Shown: piece by piece, positions 13,208 to 16,374 of the stretch | Layout of the letters: each line of letters starts with the position of its first letter | How positions within the stretch are numbered: position 1 is the stretch's first letter | DNA from: Faucicola osloensis_B | GTDB taxonomy: Bacteria; Pseudomonadota; Gammaproteobacteria; Pseudomonadales; Moraxellaceae | Reading direction: 5' to 3' | Assembly (NCBI GenBank): GCA_964211495.1 | Contig: CAXORL010000016.1 | Location: forward strand, 1 to 16,374 | DNA: 16,374 nucleotides | Program-made: the position numbers and the translations under genes | Notes under the pieces: generated by a model | Database searches by the model: none | Told to the model about the DNA's origin: nothing | Seen by the model: the letters and a program-made list of their open reading frames with translations, nothing else

Positions 13208-14140
13208 ATGAGCAAAGAACTTCAAGAAGAAATTAAACTATCACAAGTCTTAAATATTAACTTAGCTGAAACACTGGTACACATGCCAGAAAAAGAGCTT
13301 GCATACCTACAGATTGTGCCACCTAGCTGGATGCTCAACAATGACCCGCTTATCGAACAAATCAATCATCTTGGTAAACTCTACAGTGAGGGACGTCTTG
13401 TCTGGGCAGCCATTGTACAAGCTAACAAATTTCTGTTTGATGAAGATAAAGCTTTTTCCTGTCCGGCTGGTATCGTATATGACCCAACTGGGCGTACCCC
13501 TTCATATCAACTAACTAATGTAGCAAGTCAACTGTACGCCCTAAAACATACCACCCCTGATGACCCTGAGCTAAGACGCTATGCGGAACATGTGACCGAC
13601 GAACAAGAACGCCATATACAGCGAGTCCCATCCGCGTTAAGCGCATTACCACTCATAACAACAGGTATTTTTCTATGGCGACCACATCTGCCCAATGGCA
13701 AATTATCCATGAATATCATTCCTATTTTGGTACATGATGATTGCGAAGGCATTGTCACCATGCTACCAGCTAGATTTTGGGAGGGCAGTTATTTATACCA
13801 GCAGTGGCTTTATTACGGTGACAATGATATTGAAACCAGTCCTGCCTTTTATCAGCTCAATGCCAACGGACAATATTGGCAATCATTTAAAAAACAAGTA
13901 AGACCAACTAAAGAAGAATTACCTGGGTTTGCCAATCAGCCAAAACCTTATCATTCTAAACAGGCTACCTCTGCTGGCTTAGCTTTCATCTCACAATGCC
14001 TAGAAATGGTCAAGCTTGATTATAAAGAAAATGTTCAGGGTAGAGGACTGTTAGCCAAACCTAACCACCTTTTAAGTCTAATTATTTTATTTGCCGTGGT
14101 GGTAGGCGTCTTATTAGCGATACAGAAAGTGTTGAGTTAA
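13208..14140 (+). CDS. Tail-anchored protein of unknown function
   Basis: I do not recognise the family of this 310-residue protein. There is no signal peptide. Residues about 1-285 look soluble and globular, with many aromatic and acidic residues and runs such as FLFDEDKAFSCPAGIVYDPT and LPARFWEGSYLYQQWLYYGD. The extreme C-terminus (about 286-308, LLSLIILFAVVVGVLLAI) is a single hydrophobic helix with no long tail, so it is probably a tail-anchored inner-membrane protein facing the cytoplasm. The start has a weak GAGA upstream. Base composition is less AT-rich than the plasmid backbone, which suggests separate acquisition. It lies between a recombinase remnant and an insertion sequence that landed 18 bases past its stop and left it intact. 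A cargo or defence role is speculation. Confidence 0.8.
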   Translation: MSKELQEEIKLSQVLNINLAETLVHMPEKELAYLQIVPPSWMLNNDPLIEQINHLGKLYSEGRLVWAAIVQANKFLFDEDKAFSCPAGIVYDPTGRTPSYQLTNVASQLYALKHTTPDDPELRRYAEHVTDEQERHIQRVPSALSALPLITTGIFLWRPHLPNGKLSMNIIPILVHDDCEGIVTMLPARFWEGSYLYQQWLYYGDNDIETSPAFYQLNANGQYWQSFKKQVRPTKEELPGFANQPKPYHSKQATSAGLAFISQCLEMVKLDYKENVQGRGLLAKPNHLLSLIILFAVVVGVLLAIQKVLS

Positions 14141-14150
14141 TGATGTGGCT

Positions 14151-14158
14151 TTATTAGG
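14151..14158 (+). repeat. Target-site duplication, left copy
   Basis: TTATTAGG immediately before the left inverted repeat is identical to 15458-15465 after the right one. Eight bases is the usual duplication length for IS256-family elements. Confidence 0.9.
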
Positions 14159-15457
14159 GAGACTTTCCCCGAAAGTGTGTAACTGCTTATAATCCAACAA
14201 GGAGAATAAGCAATGACAGACAACAAATTAAACGATTTAGCCATGCAAATGGTCAATAGCATGAAGACTATGGATGACTTCAAGCAGATCCAGCAACTCA
14301 TGCTCCAACAATTTATCAATAACTCATTGGAAGCCGAGATGCAAGAGCATCTTGGCTATGCCAAACATGAGAAATCAGAACAGCCAAACAAGCGCAACGG
14401 TAAAATGCGCAAAACCGTTGGTACCGAGCTTGGCGACATCCAAATTGATACCCCACGAGACAGAGATAGCAGTTTTGAGCCACAGCTAGTTAAAAAGAAC
14501 CAAACCCGCATCACAGGCATAGACGAGCAAATCCTGTATTTCTATGCCAAAGGGCAGTCAACAAGCGAAATTAGTGAAACCATCCGTGACATTTACGGCG
14601 TCGAAGTCTCAGACAGTGTCATATCCCGAGTGACCGATGCCGTCATGGCTGACGTTGTCGCCTGGCAGAATCGACCGCTTGATCCTGTTTATCCAATCGT
14701 CTATCTAGACTGCATTGTCGTTAAAATCCGCCAAGATAACCGCATTATCAACAAAGCCATTTACCTAGCATTAGGCGTTAATTTGCAAGGTAAAAAGGAC
14801 TTACTGGGTATGTGGCTATCGGAAAACGAAGGGGCTAAATTCTGGCTAACTGTCATGACTCAACTGCAAAACCGTGGGGTCAAAGACATACTCATTGCCT
14901 GCGTTGACGGGTTAAAGGGCTTTACTGAAGCGATTAATACAGTTTATCCCGATACCCAAGTTCAGCTGTGTGTGGTACATATGCTACGTTATTCGATGAA
15001 GTTTGTGCCCTATAAAGACCGCAAAGCGATTGCCTATGATCTAAAGCTAATCTATGGGGCTGATACCGAAGAGTTGGCTTTAGCCAATCTTGAGCAGTTC
15101 GATAAAACATGGTCGGATAAGTACCCACAAATAGCCAAGTCGTGGCAAGCTAACTGGTCAGGCCTATCGGTATTCTTCAATTATCCCAAAGACATCCGTA
15201 AGGCGATTTACACGACTAATGCAATTGAGTCGTTAAACAGTGTGCTACGCTCAGCGGTGAATAAACGTAAGGTTTTTCCGTCTGATGAGTCAGCCAAGAA
15301 GGTCGTATATTTGGCTGTGCTCAATGCGTCTAAAAAGTGGACGATGCCGATTCGCGACTGGACTTCAGCCTTGAATCGGTTTACGATTGAATTCGGTGAT
15401 CGTGTTGAACCTTATCTTTAACCCAAACGGCAGTTACACACTTTCTGAAAAAGGCTC
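14159..15457 (+). mobile_element. Complete IS256-family insertion sequence, 1299 bp
   Basis: The ends are 28-bp imperfect inverted repeats, 14159-14186 and 15430-15457. They match at 24 of 28 positions, with the inner 16 bases (GAAAGTGTGTAACTGC) identical. One full-length transposase gene lies inside. The exact 8-bp duplication on both sides shows simple transposition into this spot, with no later rearrangement. I cannot name the element without a database. Confidence 0.93.
14213..15421 (+). CDS. IS256-family (mutator-type) transposase
   Basis: This is the DDE transposase that moves the surrounding 1299-bp element. The 402 residues are full length for the family. Catalytic residues are visible as D166 (YPIVYLDCIVV), D232 (ILIACVDGLKGF) and E339 (TTNAIESLNSVLR), with the family's C-x2-H (LCVVHM, 253-256) between the second and third. 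The N-terminal region (about 1-100) is the DNA-binding part and includes the typical LGYAKHEK and KRNGKMRKTV stretches. The ATG has AAGGAG at 14199-14204, eight bases upstream, and a TATAAT box at 14188-14193 just inside the left end. No frameshift is seen, so it is probably active. Confidence 0.96.
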   Translation: MTDNKLNDLAMQMVNSMKTMDDFKQIQQLMLQQFINNSLEAEMQEHLGYAKHEKSEQPNKRNGKMRKTVGTELGDIQIDTPRDRDSSFEPQLVKKNQTRITGIDEQILYFYAKGQSTSEISETIRDIYGVEVSDSVISRVTDAVMADVVAWQNRPLDPVYPIVYLDCIVVKIRQDNRIINKAIYLALGVNLQGKKDLLGMWLSENEGAKFWLTVMTQLQNRGVKDILIACVDGLKGFTEAINTVYPDTQVQLCVVHMLRYSMKFVPYKDRKAIAYDLKLIYGADTEELALANLEQFDKTWSDKYPQIAKSWQANWSGLSVFFNYPKDIRKAIYTTNAIESLNSVLRSAVNKRKVFPSDESAKKVVYLAVLNASKKWTMPIRDWTSALNRFTIEFGDRVEPYL

Positions 15458-15465
15458 TTATTAGG
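15458..15465 (+). repeat. Target-site duplication, right copy
   Basis: TTATTAGG, identical to 14151-14158. It directly follows the right inverted repeat of the insertion sequence. Confidence 0.9.
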
Positions 15466-15529
15466 TCTTCTTCTCTATTTTTTTCAGCATACATCAATAT
15501 TAGTATTAGACCTACTTGGAAAGGCCTAG

Positions 15530-16096
15530 TCATTGGATCTCTAAACTCTTAACCGGCACCAGCCGATACAACGTCTGCGGATGCACCCCTAGAATTCTTG
15601 CCACCTCAGGATACGTCCGTCCAGCAGACAACTCCCGACGAGCCAGTTCAAGCTTCTCCTCACTCACCCTAGGCTTACCTGGCACTTTACCACGGCGACG
15701 CGCTGCCGCAAGACCCGCCTTTACCCGTTCTTGAATCAGCTCACGCTCCATCTGCCCCAGCGCCCCTAAAATATTAAAATACAAGCGTCCCGCAGGCGTA
15801 CTCGTATCAATACGCTCGGTAATACTCACAAGCTGTGCACCTGTCGTCCGAATCTGCTCACTGATTTTAATCAAATCGGGTAGGGAACGACACAACCGAT
15901 CGAGCTTCCAAACCACCAAGGTATCACCGTCGCGTAAATAGCCTAATGCATCTGTTAACCCTTGGCGTTCTTTCACACTACTTAGCTTATCGGTAAAAAT
16001 TCGATCACAGCCATATTTACTCAAAGCATCAAGCTGCAAAGACAAATCTTGCTCCTTGGTTGATACCCGAGCATAACCAATTACCTGAACCGTCAA
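15530..16096 (-). CDS. Serine recombinase, resolvase/invertase family
   Basis: A small serine recombinase, most likely a plasmid resolvase that separates multimers so each daughter cell receives a copy. In 188 residues the nucleophile is S12 in YARVSTKEQ. The catalytic arginine motif is WKLDRLCRSL (63-72), followed by IDTSTPAGRLYFNILGALGQ and the long helix MERELIQERVKAGLAAARRR. A C-terminal helix-turn-helix (160-180, YPEVARILGVHPQTLYRL) completes it. The first codon is TTG (16096-16094) with a strong AGGAGG five bases upstream, so it is a genuine non-ATG start. Base composition is richer in GC than its surroundings, hinting at transfer from a Tn3-type or other plasmid source. Its site of action should lie in the AT-rich DNA upstream. 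An invertase role cannot be excluded. Confidence 0.94.
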   Translation of the reverse strand: MTVQVIGYARVSTKEQDLSLQLDALSKYGCDRIFTDKLSSVKERQGLTDALGYLRDGDTLVVWKLDRLCRSLPDLIKISEQIRTTGAQLVSITERIDTSTPAGRLYFNILGALGQMERELIQERVKAGLAAARRRGKVPGKPRVSEEKLELARRELSAGRTYPEVARILGVHPQTLYRLVPVKSLEIQ

Positions 16097-16374
16097 AATA
16101 CCCTCCTAAAAAAATAGCCAAAAACGTATCACTAAAATAGTGAACAAATATCTACCATATAAGAACAACAGCGCTTTTTAACTCATTTGATAATCATAAC
16201 TAAAAATTATCCAAATATAATATATAATATCTAAAAAGAATCAATTAAAATTTAGAATAAAAATATTATTGTCAATACATAAATTACAATAAAACACAAA
16301 AATAAATGACTAGCATAATATTATTGATAGGTTTTCATTGAAATAAATAATAGACAATATTATTGAATAAAACT
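16097..16374. other. AT-rich upstream region, possible recombination (res) site
   Basis: No gene is seen. AATATTATTG occurs three times in the same orientation (16262-16271, 16317-16326, 16356-16365). The last copy is part of a CAATATTATTG dyad, and TGTC/GACA motifs lie nearby. A resolvase usually acts at a site of paired subrepeats next to its own gene, so this is where one would look. In such AT-rich DNA, chance repeats are also possible. Confidence 0.35.

Noticed and set aside
12642..16096. A composite transposon bounded by the two serine recombinases
   Set aside because: The two recombinases are only distantly similar, one is broken, and no matching terminal repeats flank the block.

Overview
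This 16.4 kb window looks like most or all of a small low-GC plasmid from a gamma-proteobacterium. I infer Moraxellaceae (Moraxella, Psychrobacter or Acinetobacter type) from the RepM/Rep_3 initiator with 22-bp iterons, the small ParA plus ribbon-helix-helix partition pair, the IS256-family element and the AT-rich backbone. The genus is an inference. The two ends share only a 5-base AAACT, so circularity is unproven. I see no relaxase, conjugation gene or antibiotic-resistance gene.

Layout. At 1-1190 lie a small coiled-coil orphan gene, an AT-rich stretch with a long dyad, and a weak ORF. At 1199-9033, all on the minus strand, is a defence cassette in the order hsdM, abi, hsdS, hsdR: a complete type I restriction-modification system with an Abi_2 (AbiD/AbiF) HEPN protein gene inserted between the methylase and specificity genes. 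The 138-bp abi-hsdS gap holds a perfect consensus sigma-70 promoter (TTGACA, 17 bp, TATAAT) on the opposite strand. It points at the 3' end of abi and is followed at once by a 41-bp imperfect hairpin. AbiF proteins are known to pair with a non-coding RNA antitoxin and are considered relatives of the Cas13 ancestor, so this is my leading candidate for an undescribed system in the window.

At 9034-9545 is the origin: an AT-rich stretch, a 19-bp direct repeat, a solitary degenerate iteron and four-plus tandem iterons. It is followed by repM, a divergent small XRE regulator with dyad operators, a 92-aa unknown gene, and the parA-parB operon bracketed by identical 15-bp repeats.

At 12530-16374 is an accessory and scarred region. 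It holds a broken serine-recombinase gene, a 310-aa tail-anchored protein of unknown function, and an intact 1299-bp IS256-family element with 28-bp inverted repeats and an exact 8-bp target duplication. An intact serine resolvase with a TTG start follows, with AT-rich repeats upstream of it that could include its recombination site.

Together: RepM and the iterons replicate the plasmid, ParA/ParB and the resolvase keep it stable (partition and multimer resolution), and the restriction system plus the Abi module protect the host from phage and may also make the plasmid hard to lose.
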